Shown here piece after piece: positions 45,001 through 60,000 of a DNA stretch of 64,000 nucleotides. Where the stretch lies: NCBI GenBank assembly GCA_040954595.2, contig CM082588.2:1054001-1118000 (forward strand). Reading direction: 5' to 3'. Position numbers and translations under genes: made by a program. The notes beneath the pieces are model-generated. The model made no database searches. It worked only from the letters and a program-made list of their open reading frames with translations, and had not been told where the DNA came from. Numbering within the stretch: position 1 is the first letter of the stretch; each line of letters begins with the position of its first letter. This stretch comes from Balanoglossus misakiensis (Eukaryota > Hemichordata).

Positions 45001-48000
45001 TGACATTTCTGGATGATTTTCATGAGCTATAACCCATGGTTTTTGTCGAAAAACCACCAAATTTTGAAAATTCGCGAAGTCGAAAAATTGACATTTCTGG
45101 ATGATTTTCATGAGCTATAACCCATGGTTTTTGTCGAAAAAACACCAAATTTTGAAAATTCGCGAAGTCGAAAAATTGACATTTCTGGATGATTTTCATG
45201 AGCTATAACCCATGGTTTTTGTCGAAAAACCACCAAATTTTGAAATTTCGCGAAGTCGAAAAATTGACATTTCTGGATGATTTTCATGAGCTATAACCCA
45301 TGGTTTTTGTCGAAAAACCACCAAATTTTGAAATTTCGCGAACTCGAAAAATTGACATTTCTGGATGATTTTCATGAGCTATAACCCATGGTTTTTGTCG
45401 AAAAACCACCAAATTTTGAAATTTCGCGAAGTCGAAAAATTGACATTTCTGGATGATTTTCATGAGCTATAACCCATGGTTTTTGTCGAAAAACCACCAA
45501 ATTTTGAAATTTCGCGAACTCGAAAAATTGACATTTCTGGATGATTTTCATGAGCTATAACCCATGGTTTTTGTCGAAAAACCACCAAATTTTGAAATTT
45601 CGCGAAGTCGAAAAATTGACATTTCTGGATGATTTTCATGAGCTATAACCCATGGTTTTTGTCGAAAAACCACCAAATTTTGAAATTTCGCGAAGTCGAA
45701 AAATTGACATTTCTGGATGATTTTCATGAGCTATAACCCATGGTTTTTGTCGAAAAACCACCAAATTTTGAAATTTCGCGAAGTCGAAAAATTGACATTT
45801 CTGGATGATTTTCATGAGCTATAACCCATGGTTTTTGTCGAAAAACCACCAAATTTTGAAATTTCGCGAAGTCGAAAAATTGACATTTCTGGATGATTTT
45901 CATGAGCTATAACCCATGGTTTTTGTCGAAAAACCACCAAATTTTGAAATTTCGCGAAGTCGAAAAATTGACATTTCTGGATGATTTTCATGAGCTATAA
46001 CCCATGGTTTTTGTCGAAAAACCACCAAATTTTGAAATTTCGCGAAGTCGAAAAATTGACATTTCTGGATGATTTTCATGAGCTATAACCCATGGTTTTT
46101 GTCGAAAAACCACCAAATTTTGAAAATTCGCGAACTCGAAAAATTGACATTTCTGGATGATTTTCATGAGCTATAACCCATGGTTTTTGTCGAAAAACCA
46201 CCAAATTTTGAAATTTCGCGAAGTCGAAAAATTGACATTTCTGGATGATTTTCATGAGCTATAACCCATGGTTTTTGTCGAAAAACCACCAAATTTTGAA
46301 ATTTCGCGAAGTCGAAAAATTGACATTTCTGGATGATTTTCATGAGCTATAACCCATGGTTTTTGTCGAAAAACCACCAAATTTTGAAATTTCGCGAAGT
46401 CGAAAAATTGACATTTCTGGATGATTTTCATGAGCTATAACCCATGGTTTTTGTCGAAAAACCACCAAATTTTGAAATTTCGCGAAGTCGAAAAATTGAC
46501 ATTTCTGGATGATTTTCATGAGCTATAACCCATGGTTTTTGTCGAAAAACCACCAAATTTTGAAATTTCGCGAACTCGAAAAATTGACATTTCTGGATGA
46601 TTTTCATGAGCTATAACCCATGGTTTTTGTCGAAAAACCACCAAATTTTGAAATTTCGCGAACTCGAAAAATTGACATTTCTGGATGATTTTCATGAGCT
46701 ATAACCCATGGTTTTTGTCGAAAAACCACCAAATTTTGAAATTTCGCGAACTCGAAAAATTGACATTTCTGGATGATTTTCATGAGCTATAACCCATGGT
46801 TTTTGTCGAAAAACCACCAAATTTTGAAATTTCGCGAAGTCGAAAAATTGACATTTCTGGATGATTTTCATGAGCTATAACCCATGGTTTTTGTCGAAAA
46901 ACCACCAAATTTTGAAATTTCGCGAAGTCGAAAAATTGACATTTCTGGATGATTTTCATGAGCTATAACCCATGGTTTTTGTCGAAAAACCACCAAATTT
47001 TGAAATTTCGCGAAGTCGAAAAATTGACATTTCTGGATGATTTTCATGAGCTATAACCCATGGTTTTTGTCGAAAAACCACCAAATTTTGAAATTTCGCG
47101 AAGTCGAAAAATTGACATTTCTGGATGATTTTCATGAGCTATAACCCATGGTTTTTGTCGAAAAACCACCAAATTTTGAAATTTCGCGAAGTCGAAAAAT
47201 TGACATTTCTGGATGATTTTCATGAGCTATAACCCATGGTTTTTGTCGAAAAACCACCAAATTTTGAAATTTCGCGAAGTCGAAAAATTGACATTTCTGG
47301 ATGATTTTCATGAGCTATAACCCATGGTTTTTGTCGAAAAACCACCAAATTTTGAAATTTCGCGAAGTCGAAAAATTGACATTTCTGGATGATTTTCATG
47401 AGCTATAACCCATGGTTTTTGTCGAAAAACCACCAAATTTTGAAATTTCGCGAACTCGAAAAATTGACATTTCTGGATGATTTTCATGAGCTATAACCCA
47501 TGGTTTTTGTCGAAAAACCACCAAATTTTGAAATTTCGCGAACTCGAAAAATTGACATTTCTGGATGATTTTCATGAGCTATAACCCATGGTTTTTGTCG
47601 AAAAACCACCAAATTTTGAAAATTCGCGAACTCGAAAAATTGACATTTCTGGATGATTTTCATGAGCTATAACCCATGGTTTTTGTCGAAAAACCACCAA
47701 ATTTTGAAATTTCGCGAAGTCGAAAAATTGACATTTCTGGATGATTTTCATGAGCTATAACCCATGGTTTTTGTCGAAAAACCACCAAATTTTGAAATTT
47801 CGCGAAGTCGAAAAATTGACATTTCTGGATGATTTTCATGAGCTATAACCCATGGTTTTTGTCAAAAAACCACCAAATTTTGAAATTTCGCGAAGTCGAA
47901 AAATTGACATTTCTGGATGATTTTCATGAGCTATAACCCATGGTTTTTGTCGAAAAAGCACCAAATTTTGAAATTTCGCGAAGTCGAAAAATTGACATTT

Positions 48001-51000
48001 CTGGATGATTTTCATGAGCTATAACCCATGGTTTTTGTCGAAAAAGCACCAAATTTTGAAATTTCGCGAAGTCGAAAAATTGACATTTCTGGATGATTTT
48101 CATGAGCTATAACCCATGGTTTTTGTCGAAAAAGCACCAAATTTTGAAATTTCGCGAAGTCGAAAAATTGACATTTCTGGATGATTTTCATGAGCTATAA
48201 CCCATGGTTTTTGTCAAAAAACCACCAAATTTTGAAATTTCGCGAAGTCGAAAAATTGACATTTCTGGATGATTTTCATGAGCTATAACCCATGGTTTTT
48301 GTCGAAAAACCACCAAATTTTGAAATTTCGCGAAGTCGAAAAATTGACATTTCTGGATGATTTTCATGAGCTATAACCCATGGTTTTTGTCGAAAAACCA
48401 CCAAATTTTGAAATTTCGCGAAGTCGAAAAATTGACATTTCTGGATGATTTTCATGAGCTATAACCCATGGTTTTTGTCGAAAAACCACCAAATTTTGAA
48501 ATTTCGCGAAGTCGAAAAATTGACATTTCTGGATGATTTTCATGAGCTATAACCCATGGTTTTTGTCGAAAAACCACCAAATTTTGAAATTTCGCGAAGT
48601 CGAAAAATTGACATTTCTGGATGATTTTCATGAGCTATAACCCATGGTTTTTGTCGAAAAACCACCAAATTTTGAAAATTCGCGAACTCGAAAAATTGAC
48701 ATTTCTGGATGATTTTCATGAGCTATAACCCATGGTTTTTGTCGAAAAACCACCAAATTTTGAAATTTCGCGAAGTCGAAAAATTGACATTTCTGGATGA
48801 TTTTCATGAGCTATAACCCATGGTTTTTGTCGAAAAACCACCAAATTTTGAAATTTCGCGAAGTCGAAAAATTGACATTTCTGGATGATTTTCATGAGCT
48901 ATAACCCATGGTTTTTGTCGAAAAACCACCAAATTTTGAAATTTCGCGAAGTCGAAAAATTGACATTTCTGGATGATTTTCATGAGCTATAACCCATGGT
49001 TTTTGTCGAAAAACCACCAAATTTTGAAATTTCGCGAAGTCGAAAAATTGACATTTCTGGATGATTTTCATGAGCTATAACCCATGGTTTTTGTCGAAAA
49101 ACCACCAAATTTTGAAATTTCGCGAAGTCGAAAAATTGACATTTCTGGATGATTTTCATGAGCTATAACCCATGGTTTTTGTCGAAAAACCACCAAATTT
49201 TGAAATTTCGCGAAGTCGAAAAATTGACATTTCTGGATGATTTTCATGAGCTATAACCCATGGTTTTTGTCGAAAAACCACCAAATTTTGAAATTTCGCG
49301 AAGTCGAAAAATTGACATTTCTGGATGATTTTCATGAGCTATAACCCATGGTTTTTGTCGAAAAACCACCAAATTTTGAAATTTCGCGAAGTCGAAAAAT
49401 TGACATTTCTGGATGATTTTCATGAGCTATAACCCATGGTTTTTGTCGAAAAACCACCAAATTTTGAAATTTCGCGAAGTCGAAAAATTGACATTTCTGG
49501 ATGATTTTCATGAGCTATAACCCATGGTTTTTGTCGAAAAACCACCAAATTTTGAAATTTCGCGAAGTCGAAAAATTGACATTTCTGGATGATTTTCATG
49601 AGCTATAACCCATGGTTTTTGTCGAAAAACCACCAAATTTTGAAATTTCGCGAAGTCGAAAAATTGACATTTCTGGATGATTTTCATGAGCTATAACCCA
49701 TGGTTTTTGTCGAAAAACCACCAAATTTTGAAATTTCGCGAAGTCGAAAAATTGACATTTCTGGATGATTTTCATGAGCTATAACCCATGGTTTTTGTCG
49801 AAAAACCACCAAATTTTGAAATTTCGCGAAGTCGAAAAATTGACATTTCTGGATGATTTTCATGAGCTATAACCCATGGTTTTTGTCGAAAAACCACCAA
49901 ATTTTGAAATTTCGCGAAGTCGAAAAATTGACATTTCTGGATGATTTTCATGAGCTATAACCCATGGTTTTTGTCGAAAAACCACCAAATTTTGAAATTT
50001 CGCGAAGTCGAAAAATTGACATTTCTGGATGATTTTCATGAGCTATAACCCATGGTTTTTGTCGAAAAACCACCAAATTTTGAAATTTCGCGAAGTCGAA
50101 AAATTGACATTTCTGGATGATTTTCATGAGCTATAACCCATGGTTTTTGTCGAAAAACCACCAAATTTTGAAATTTCGCGAAGTCGAAAAATTGACATTT
50201 CTGGATGATTTTCATGAGCTATAACCCATGGTTTTTGTCGAAAAACCACCAAATTTTGAAATTTCGCGAAGTCGAAAAATTGACATTTCTGGATGATTTT
50301 CATGAGCTATAACCCATGGTTTTTGTCGAAAAACCACCAAATTTTGAAATTTCGCGAAGTCGAAAAATTGACATTTCTGGATGATTTTCATGAGCTATAA
50401 CCCATGGTTTTTGTCGAAAAACCACCAAATTTTGAAATTTCGCGAAGTCGAAAAATTGACATTTCTGGATGATTTTCATGAGCTATAACCCATGGTTTTT
50501 GTCGAAAAACCACCAAATTTTGAAATTTCGCGAAGTCGAAAAATTGACATTTCTGGATGATTTTCATGAGCTATAACCCATGGTTTTTGTCGAAAAACCA
50601 CCAAATTTTGAAATTTCGCGAAGTCGAAAAATTGACATTTCTGGATGATTTTCATGAGCTATAACCCATGGTTTTTGTCGAAAAACCACCAAATTTTGAA
50701 ATTTCGCGAAGTCGAAAAATTGACATTTCTGGATGATTTTCATGAGCTATAACCCATGGTTTTTGTCGAAAAACCACCAAATTTTGAAATTTCGCGAAGT
50801 CGAAAAATTGACATTTCTGGATGATTTTCATGAGCTATAACCCATGGTTTTTGTCGAAAAACCACCAAATTTTGAAATTTCGCGAAGTCGAAAAATTGAC
50901 ATTTCTGGATGATTTTCATGAGCTATAACCCATGGTTTTTGTCGAAAAACCACCAAATTTTGAAATTTCGCGAAGTCGAAAAATTGACATTTCTGGATGA

Positions 51001-53834
51001 TTTTCATGAGCTATAACCCATGGTTTTTGTCGAAAAACCACCAAATTTTGAAATTTCGCGAAGTCGAAAAATTGACATTTCTGGATGATTTTCATGAGCT
51101 ATAACCCATGGTTTTTGTCGAAAAACCACCAAATTTTGAAATTTCGCGAAGTCGAAAAATTGACATTTCTGGATGATTTTCATGAGCTATAACCCATGGT
51201 TTTTGTCGAAAAACCACCAAATTTTGAAATTTCGCGAAGTCGAAAAATTGACATTTCTGGATGATTTTCATGAGCTATAACCCATGGTTTTTGTCGAAAA
51301 ACCACCAAATTTTGAAATTTCGCGAAGTCGAAAAATTGACATTTCTGGATGATTTTCATGAGCTATAACCCATGGTTTTTGTCGAAAAAGCACCAAATTT
51401 TGAAATTTCGCGAAGTCGAAAAATTGACATTTCTGGATGATTTTCATGAGCTATAACCCATGGTTTTTGTCGAAAAACCACCAAATTTTGAAATTTCGCG
51501 AAGTCGAAAAATTGACATTTCTGGATGATTTTCATGAGCTATAACCCATGGTTTTTGTCGAAAAACCACCAAATTTTGAAATTTCGCGAAGTCGAAAAAT
51601 TGACATTTCTGGATGATTTTCATGAGCTATAACCCATGGTTTTTGTCGAAAAACCACCAAATTTTGAAATTTCGCGAAGTCGAAAAATTGACATTTCTGG
51701 ATGATTTTCATGAGCTATAACCCATGGTTTTTGTCGAAAAACCACCAAATTTTGAAATTTCGCGAAGTCGAAAAATTGACATTTCTGGATGATTTTCATG
51801 AGCTATAACCCATGGTTTTTGTCGAAAAACCACCAAATTTTGAAATTTCGCGAAGTCGAAAAATTGACATTTCTGGATGATTTTCATGAGCTATAACCCA
51901 TGGTTTTTGTCGAAAAACCACCAAATTTTGAAATTTCGCGAAGTCGAAAAATTGACATTTCTGGATGATTTTCATGAGCTATAACCCATGGTTTTTGTCG
52001 AAAAACCACCAAATTTTGAAATTTCGCGAAGTCGAAAAATTGACATTTCTGGATGATTTTCATGAGCTATAACCCATGGTTTTTGTCGAAAAAGCACCAA
52101 ATTTTGAAATTTCGCGAAGTCGAAAAATTGACATTTCTGGATGATTTTCATGAGCTATAACCCATGGTTTTTGTCGAAAAACCACCAAATTTTGAAATTT
52201 CGCGAAGTCGAAAAATTGACATTTCTGGATGATTTTCATGAGCTATAACCCATGGTTTTTGTCGAAAAACCACCAAATTTTGAAATTTCGCGAAGTCGAA
52301 AAATTGACATTTCTGGATGATTTTCATGAGCTATAACCCATGGTTTTTGTCGAAAAACCACCAAATTTTGAAATTTCGCGAAGTCGAAAAATTGACATTT
52401 CTGGATGATTTTCATGAGCTATAACCCATGGTTTTTGTCGAAAAACCACCAAATTTTGAAATTTCGCGAAGTCGAAAAATTGACATTTCTGGATGATTTT
52501 CATGAGCTATAACCCATGGTTTTTGTCGAAAAACCACCAAATTTTGAAATTTCGCGAAGTCGAAAAATTGACATTTCTGGATGATTTTCATGAGCTATAA
52601 CCCATGGTTTTTGTCGAAAAAGCACCAAATTTTGAAATTTCGCGAAGTCGAAAAATTGACATTTCTGGATGATTTTCATGAGCTATAACCCATGGTTTTT
52701 GTCGAAAAACCACCAAATTTTGAAATTTCGCGAAGTCGAAAAATTGACATTTCTGGATGATTTTCATGAGCTATAACCCATGGTTTTTGTCGAAAAACCA
52801 CCAAATTTTGAAATTTCGCGAAGTCGAAAAATTGACATTTCTGGATGATTTTCATGAGCTATAACCCATGGTTTTTGTCGAAAAACCACCAAATTTTGAA
52901 ATTTCGCGAAGTCGAAAAATTGACATTTCTGGATGATTTTCATGAGCTATAACCCATGGTTTTTGTCGAAAAACCACCAAATTTTGAAATTTCGCGAAGT
53001 CGAAAAATTGACATTTCTGGATGATTTTCATGAGCTATAACCCATGGTTTTTGTCGAAAAACCACCAAATTTTGAAATTTCGCGAAGTCGAAAAATTGAC
53101 ATTTCTGGATGATTTTCATGAGCTATAACCCATGGTTTTTGTCGAAAAACCACCAAATTTTGAAATTTCGCGAAGTCGAAAAATTGACATTTCTGGATGA
53201 TTTTCATGAGCTATAACCCATGGTTTTTGTCGAAAAACCACCAAATTTTGAAATTTCGCGAAGTCGAAAAATTGACATTTCTGGATGATTTTCATGAGCT
53301 ATAACCCATGGTTTTTGTCGAAAAACCACCAAATTTTGAAATTTCGCGAAGTCGAAAAATTGACATTTCTGGATGATTTTCATGAGCTATAACCCATGGT
53401 TTTTGTCGAAAAACCACCAAATTTTGAAATTTCGCGAAGTCGAAAAATTGACATTTCTGGATGATTTTCATGAGCTATAACCCATGGTTTTTGTCGAAAA
53501 ACCACCAAATTTTGAAATTTCGCGAAGTCGAAAAATTGACATTTCTGGATGATTTTCATGAGCTATAACCCATGGTTTTTGTCGAAAAACCACCAAATTT
53601 TGAAATTTCGCGAAGTCGAAAAATTGACATTTCTGGATGATTTTCATGAGCTATAACCCATGGTTTTTGTCGAAAAACCACCAAATTTTGAAATTTCGCG
53701 AAGTCGAAAAATTGACATTTCTGGATGATTTTCATGAGCTATAACCCATGGTTTTTGTCGAAAAACCACCAAATTTTGAAATTTCGCGAAGTCGAAAAAT
53801 TGACATTTCTGGATGATTTTCATGAGCTATAACC
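39049..53834 (-). repeat. Satellite block, about 168 copies of the 88-bp monomer, - orientation
   Basis: Near-identical head-to-tail monomers. On this strand each reads CCATGGTTTTTGTCGAAAAA, then ACCACCAAATTTTGAAATTT, CGCGAA(C/G)TCG, AAAAATTGACATTTCTGG, ATGATTTTCATGAGCTATAA and C. Length divided by 88 is almost exactly 168, so indels are very rare. Monomer variants (GAAAATTCGCG or GAAATTTCGCG; AACTCG or AAGTCG; GGCTTTTG) are mixed up to about 47.8 kb and arranged in higher-order units. From there to the gap the array is almost pure AAATTTCGCGAAGTCG. Confidence 0.98.
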
Positions 53835-53934
53835 NNNNNNNNNNNNNNNNNNNNNNNNNNNNNNNNNNNNNNNNNNNNNNNNNNNNNNNNNNNNNNNNNN
53901 NNNNNNNNNNNNNNNNNNNNNNNNNNNNNNNNNN
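53835..53934. other. Assembly gap (100 N) inside the satellite
   Basis: Exactly 100 N, a conventional placeholder for a gap of unknown size. True array length is therefore unknown. Confidence 0.98.
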
Positions 53935-54012
53935 GATTTTCAATGAGGCTTATAACCCATGGTTTTTGGTCGAAAAAAGGCACCAAATTTTGAAATTTCG
54001 CGAAGTCGAAAA
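53935..54012 (-). repeat. Error-rich satellite monomer after the gap, - orientation
   Basis: One reverse-orientation monomer with several insertions (CAATGAGGCTTATAACCC, TTTTTGGTCG, AAAAAAGGCACC) directly before the orientation switch. It looks like low-quality contig-end sequence. Confidence 0.8.
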
Positions 54013-57000
54013 TTTGGTGGTTTTTCGACAAAAACCAAGGGTTATAGCTCAGGATAAATCATCCAGAAATGTCAATTTTTCGAGTTCGCGAATTTTCAAA
54101 ATTTGGTGGTTTTTCGACAAAAACCATGGGTTATAGCTCATGAAAATCATCCAGAAATGTCAATTTATCGACTTCGCGAAATTTCAAAATTTGGTGCTTT
54201 TTCGACAAAAACCATGGTTATAGCTCATGAAAATCATCCAGAAATGTCATTTTTTCGACTTCGCGAAATTTCAAAATTTGGTGCTTTTTCGACAAAAACC
54301 ATGGGTTATAGCTCATGAAAATCATCCAGAAATGTCAATTTTTCGACTTCGCGAATTTCAAAATTTGGTGCTTTTTCGACAAAAACCATGGGTTATAGCT
54401 CATGAAAATCATCCAGAAATGTCAATTTTTCGACTTCGCGAAATTTCAAAATTTGGTGCTTTTTCGACAAAAACCATGGGTTATAGCTCATGAAAATCAT
54501 CCAGAAAATGTCAATTTTTCGACTTCGCGAAATTTCAAAATTTGGTGGCTTTTTCGACAAAAACCATGGGTTATAGCTCATGAAAATCATCCAGAAATGT
54601 CAATTTTTCGACTTCGCGAAATTTCAAAATTTGGTGCTTTTTCGACAAAAACCATGGGTTATAGCTCATGAAAATCATCCAGAAATGTCAATTTTTCGAC
54701 TTCGCGAAATTTCAAAATTTGGTGGCTTTTCGACAAAAACCATGGTTATAGCTCATGAAAATCATCCAGAAATGTCAATTTTTCGACTTCGCGAAATTTC
54801 AAAATTTGGTGGTTTTTCGACAAAAACCATGGGTTATAGCTCATGAAAATCATCCAGAAATGTCAATTTTTCGACTTCGCGAAATTTCAAAATTTGGTGC
54901 TTTTTCGACAAAAACCATGGGTTATAGCTCATGAAAATCATCCAGAAATGTCAATTTTTCGACTTCGCGAAATTTCAAAATTTGGTGCTTTTTCGACAAA
55001 AACCATGGGTTATAGCTCATGAAAATCATCCAGAAATGTCAATTTTTCGACTTCGCGAAATTTCAAAATTTGGTGCTTTTTCGACAAAAACCATGGGTTA
55101 TAGCTCATGAAAATCATCCAGAAATGTCAATTTTTCGACTTCGCGAAATTTCAAAATTTGGTGCTTTTTCGACAAAAACCATGGGTTATAGCTCATGAAA
55201 ATCATCCAGAAATGTCAATTTTTCGACTTCGCGAAATTTCAAAATTTGGTGGTTTTTCGACAAAAACCATGGGTTATAGCTCATGAAAATCATCCAGAAA
55301 TGTCAATTTTTCGACTTCGCGAATTTCAAAATTTGGTGGTTTTTCGACAAAAACCATGGGTTATAGCTCATGAAAATCATCCAGAAATGTCAATTTTTCG
55401 ACTTCGCGAAATTTCAAAATTTGGTGGTTTTTCGACAAAAACCATGGGTTATAGCTCATGAAAATCATCCAGAAATGTCAATTTTTCGACTTCGCGAAAT
55501 TTCAAAATTTGGTGCTTTTTTCGACAAAAACCATGGGTTATAGCTCATGAAAATCATCCAGAAATGTCAATTTTTCGAGTTCGCGAAATTTCAAAATATG
55601 GTGGTTTTTCGACAAAAACCATGGGTTATAGCTCATGAAAATCATCCAGAAATGTCAATTTTTCGACTTCGCGAATTTCAAAATTTGGTGCTTTTTCGAC
55701 AAAAACCATGGGTTATAGCTCATGAAAATCATCCAGAAATGTCAATTTTTCGACTTCGCGAAATTTCAAAATTTGGTGCTTTTTCGACAAAAACCATGGG
55801 TTATAGCTCATGAAAATCATCCAGAAATGTCAATTTTTCGACTTCGCGAATTTCAAAATTTGGTGCTTTTTCGACAAAAACCATGGGTTATAGCTCATGA
55901 AAATCATCCAGAAATGTCAATTTTTCGACTTCGCGAAATTTCAAAATTTGGTGGTTTTTCGACAAAAACCATGGGTTATAGCTCATGAAAATCATCCAGA
56001 AATGTCAATTTTTCGACTTCGCGAAATTTCAAAATTTGGTGCTTTTTCGACAAAAACCATGGGTTATAGCTCATGAAAATCATCCAGAAATGTCAATTTT
56101 TCGACTTCGCGAAATTTCAAAATTTGGTGGTTTTTTCGACAAAAACCATGGGTTATAGCTCATGAAAATCATCCAGAAATGTCAATTTTTCGACTTCGCG
56201 AAATTTCAAAATTTGGTGCTTTTTCGACAAAAACCATGGGTTATAGCTCATGAAAATCATCCAGAAATGTCAATTTTTCGACTTCGCGAAATTTCAAAAA
56301 TTTGGTGGCTTTTTCGACAAAAACCATGGGTTATAGCTCATGAAAATCATCCAGAAATGTCAATTTTTCGACTTCGCGAAATTTCAAAATTTGGTGCTTT
56401 TTCGACAAAAACCATGGGTTATAGCTCATGAAAATCATCCAGAAATGTCAATTTTTCGACTTCGCGAAATTTCAAAATTTGGTGCTTTTTCGACAAAAAC
56501 CATGGGTTATAGCTCATGAAAATCATCCAGAAATGTCAATTTTCGACTTCGCGAAATTTCAAAATTTGGTGCTTTTTCGACAAAAACCATGGGTTATAGC
56601 TCATGAAAATCATCCAGAAATGTCAATTTTTCGACTTCGCGAAATTTCAAAATTTGGTGCTTTTTCGACAAAAACCATGGGTTATAGCTCATGAAAATCA
56701 TCCAGAAATGTCAATTTTTCGACTTCGCGAAATTTCAAAATTTGGTGCTTTTTCGACAAAAACCATGGGTTATAGCTCATGAAAATCATCCAGAAATGTC
56801 AATTTTTCGACTTCGCGAAATTTCAAAATTTGGTGCTTTTTCGACAAAAACCATGGGTTATAGCTCATGAAAATCATCCAGAAATGTCAATTTTTCGACT
56901 TCGCGAAATTTCAAAATTTGGTGGTTTTTCGACAAAAACCATGGGTTATAGCTCATGAAAATCATCCAGAAATGTCAATTTTTCGACTTCGCGAAATTTC

Positions 57001-60000
57001 AAAATTTGGTGCTTTTTCGACAAAAACCATGGGTTATAGCTCATGAAAATCATCCAGAAATGTCAATTTTTCGACTTCGCGAATTTCAAAATTTGGTGCT
57101 TTTTCGACAAAAACCCATGGGTTATAGCTCATGAAAATCATCCAGAAATGTCAATTTTTCGACTTCGCGAAATTTCAAAATTTGGTGCTTTTTCGACAAA
57201 AACCATGGGTTATAGCTCATGAAAATCATCCAGAAATGTCAATTTTTCGACTTCGCGAAATTTCAAAATTTGGTGCTTTTTCGACAAAAACCATGGGTTA
57301 TAGCTCATGAAAAATCATCCAGAAATGTCAATTTTTCGACTTCGCGAAATTTCAAAATTTGGTGGTTTTTCGACAAAAACCATGGGTTATAGCTCATGAA
57401 AATCATCCAGAAATGTCAATTTTTCGACTTCGCGAAATTTCAAAATTTGGTGCTTTTTCGACAAAAACCATGGGTTATAGCTCATGAAAATCATCCAGAA
57501 ATGTCAATTTTTCGACTTCGCGAAATTTCAAAATTTGGTGCTTTTTCGACAAAAACCATGGGTTATAGCTCATGAAAATCATCCAGAAATGTCAATTTTT
57601 CGACTTCGCGAAATTTCAAAATTTGGTGGTTTTTCGACAAAAACCATGGGTTATAGCTCATGAAAATCATCCAGAAATGTCAATTTTTCGACTTCGCGAA
57701 ATTTCAAAATTTGGTGCTTTTTCGACAAAAACCATGGGTTATAGCTCATGAAAATCATCCAGAAATGTCAATTTTTCGACTTCGCGAAATTTCAAAATTT
57801 GGTGCTTTTTCGACAAAAACCATGGGTTATAGCTCATGAAAATCATCCAGAAATGTCAATTTTTCGACTTCGCGAAATTTCAAAATTTGGTGGTTTTTTG
57901 ACAAAAACCATGGGTTATAGCTCATGAAAATCATCCAGAAATGTCAATTTTTCGACTTCGCGAAATTTCAAAATTTCGTGCTTTTTCGACAAAAACCATG
58001 GGTTATAGCTCATGAAAATCATCCAGAAATGTCAATTTTTCGACTTCGCGAAATTTCAAAATTTCGTGGTTTTTCGACAAAAACCATGGGTTATAGGCTC
58101 ATGAAAATCATCCAGAAATGTCAATTTTTCGACTTCGCGAAATTTCAAAATTTGGTGGTTTTTCGACAAAAACCATGGGTTATAGCTCATGAAAATCATC
58201 CAGAAATGTCAATTTTTCGACTTCGCGAAATTTCAAAATTTGGTGCTTTTTCGACAAAAACCATGGGTTATAGCTCATGAAAATCATCCAGAAATGTCAA
58301 TTTTTCGACTTCGCGAAATTTCAAAATTTGGTGGTTTTTCGACAAAAACCATGGGTTATAGCTCATGAAAATCATCCAGAAATGTCAAATTTTTCGAGTT
58401 CGCGAAATTTCAAAATTTGGTGGTTTTTCGACAAAAACCATGGGTTATAGCTCATGAAAATCATCCAGAAATGTCAATTTTTCGACTTCGCGAAATTTCA
58501 AAATTTGGGCTTTTTCGACAAAAACCATGGGTTATAGCTCATGAAAATCATCCAGAAATGTCAATTTTTCGACTTCGCGAAATTTCAAAATTTCGTGGTT
58601 TTTCGACAAAAACCATGGGTTATAGCTCATGAAAATCATCCAGAAATGTCAATTTTTCGACTTCGCGAAATTTCAAAATTTCGTGGTTTTTCGACAAAAA
58701 CCATGGGTTATAGCTCATGAAAATCATCCAGAAATGTCAATTTTTCGACTTCGCGAAATTTCAAAATTTCGTGCTTTTTCGACAAAAACCATGGGTTATA
58801 GCTCATGAAAATCATCCAGAAATGTCAATTTTTCGACTTCGCGAAATTTCAAAATTTGGTGCTTTTTTCGACAAAAACCATGGGTTATAGCTCATGAAAA
58901 TCATCCAGAAATGTCAATTTTTCGACTTCGCGAAATTTCAAAATTTGGTGGCTTTTTCGACAAAAACCATGGGTTATAGCTCATGAAAATCATCCAGAAA
59001 TGTCAATTTTTCGACTTCGCGAAACTTCAAAATTTGGTGGTTTTTCGACAAAAACCATGGGTTATAGCTCATGAAAATCATCCAGAAATGTCAATTTTTC
59101 GACTTCGCGAAATTTCAAAATTTGGTGGCTTTTTCGACAAAAACCATGGGTTATAGCTCATGAAAATCATCCAGAAATGTCAATTTTTCGACTTCGCGAA
59201 ATTTCAAAATTTGGTGGTTTTTCGACAAAAACCATGGGTTATAGCTCATGAAAATCATCCAGAAATGTCAATTTTTCGACTTCGCGAAATTCAAAATTTG
59301 GTGGTTTTTTCGACAAAACCATGGGTTATAGCTCATGAAAATCATCCAGAAATGTCAATTTTTCGACTTCGCGAAATTTCAAAATTTGGTGGTTTTTCGA
59401 CAAAAACCATGGGTTATAGCTCATGAAAATCATCCAGAAATGTCAATTTTTCGACTTCGCGAAATTTCAAAATTTGGTGCTTTTTCGACAAAAACCATGG
59501 GTTATAGCTCATGAAAATCATCCAGAAATGTCAATTTTTCGACTTCGCGAAATTTCAAAATTTGGTGCTTTTTCGACAAAAACCATGGGTTATAGCTCAT
59601 GAAAATCATCCAGAAATGTCAATTTTTCGACTTCGCGAAATTTCAAAATTTGGTGCTTTTTCGACAAAAACCATGGGTTATAGCTCATGAAAATCATCCA
59701 GAAATGTCAATTTTTCGACTTCGCGAAATTTCAAAATTTGGTGGCTTTTTCGACAAAAACCATGGGTTATAGCTCATGAAAATCATCCAGAAATGTCAAT
59801 TTTTCGACTTCGCGAAACTTCAAAATTTGGTGTTTTCGACAAAAACCATGGGTTATAGCTCATGAAAATCATCCAGAAATGTCAATTTTTCGACTTCGCG
59901 AAATTTCAAAATTTGGTGGTTTTTCGACAAAAACCATGGGTTATAGCTCATGAAAATCATCCAGAAATGTCAATTTTTCGACTTCGCGAAATTTCAAAAT

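Noticed and set aside
44757-45023. Minus-strand 88-codon frame in the left satellite block
   Set aside because: Same three-monomer frame cycling as above, made possible by a one-base deletion near 44895.
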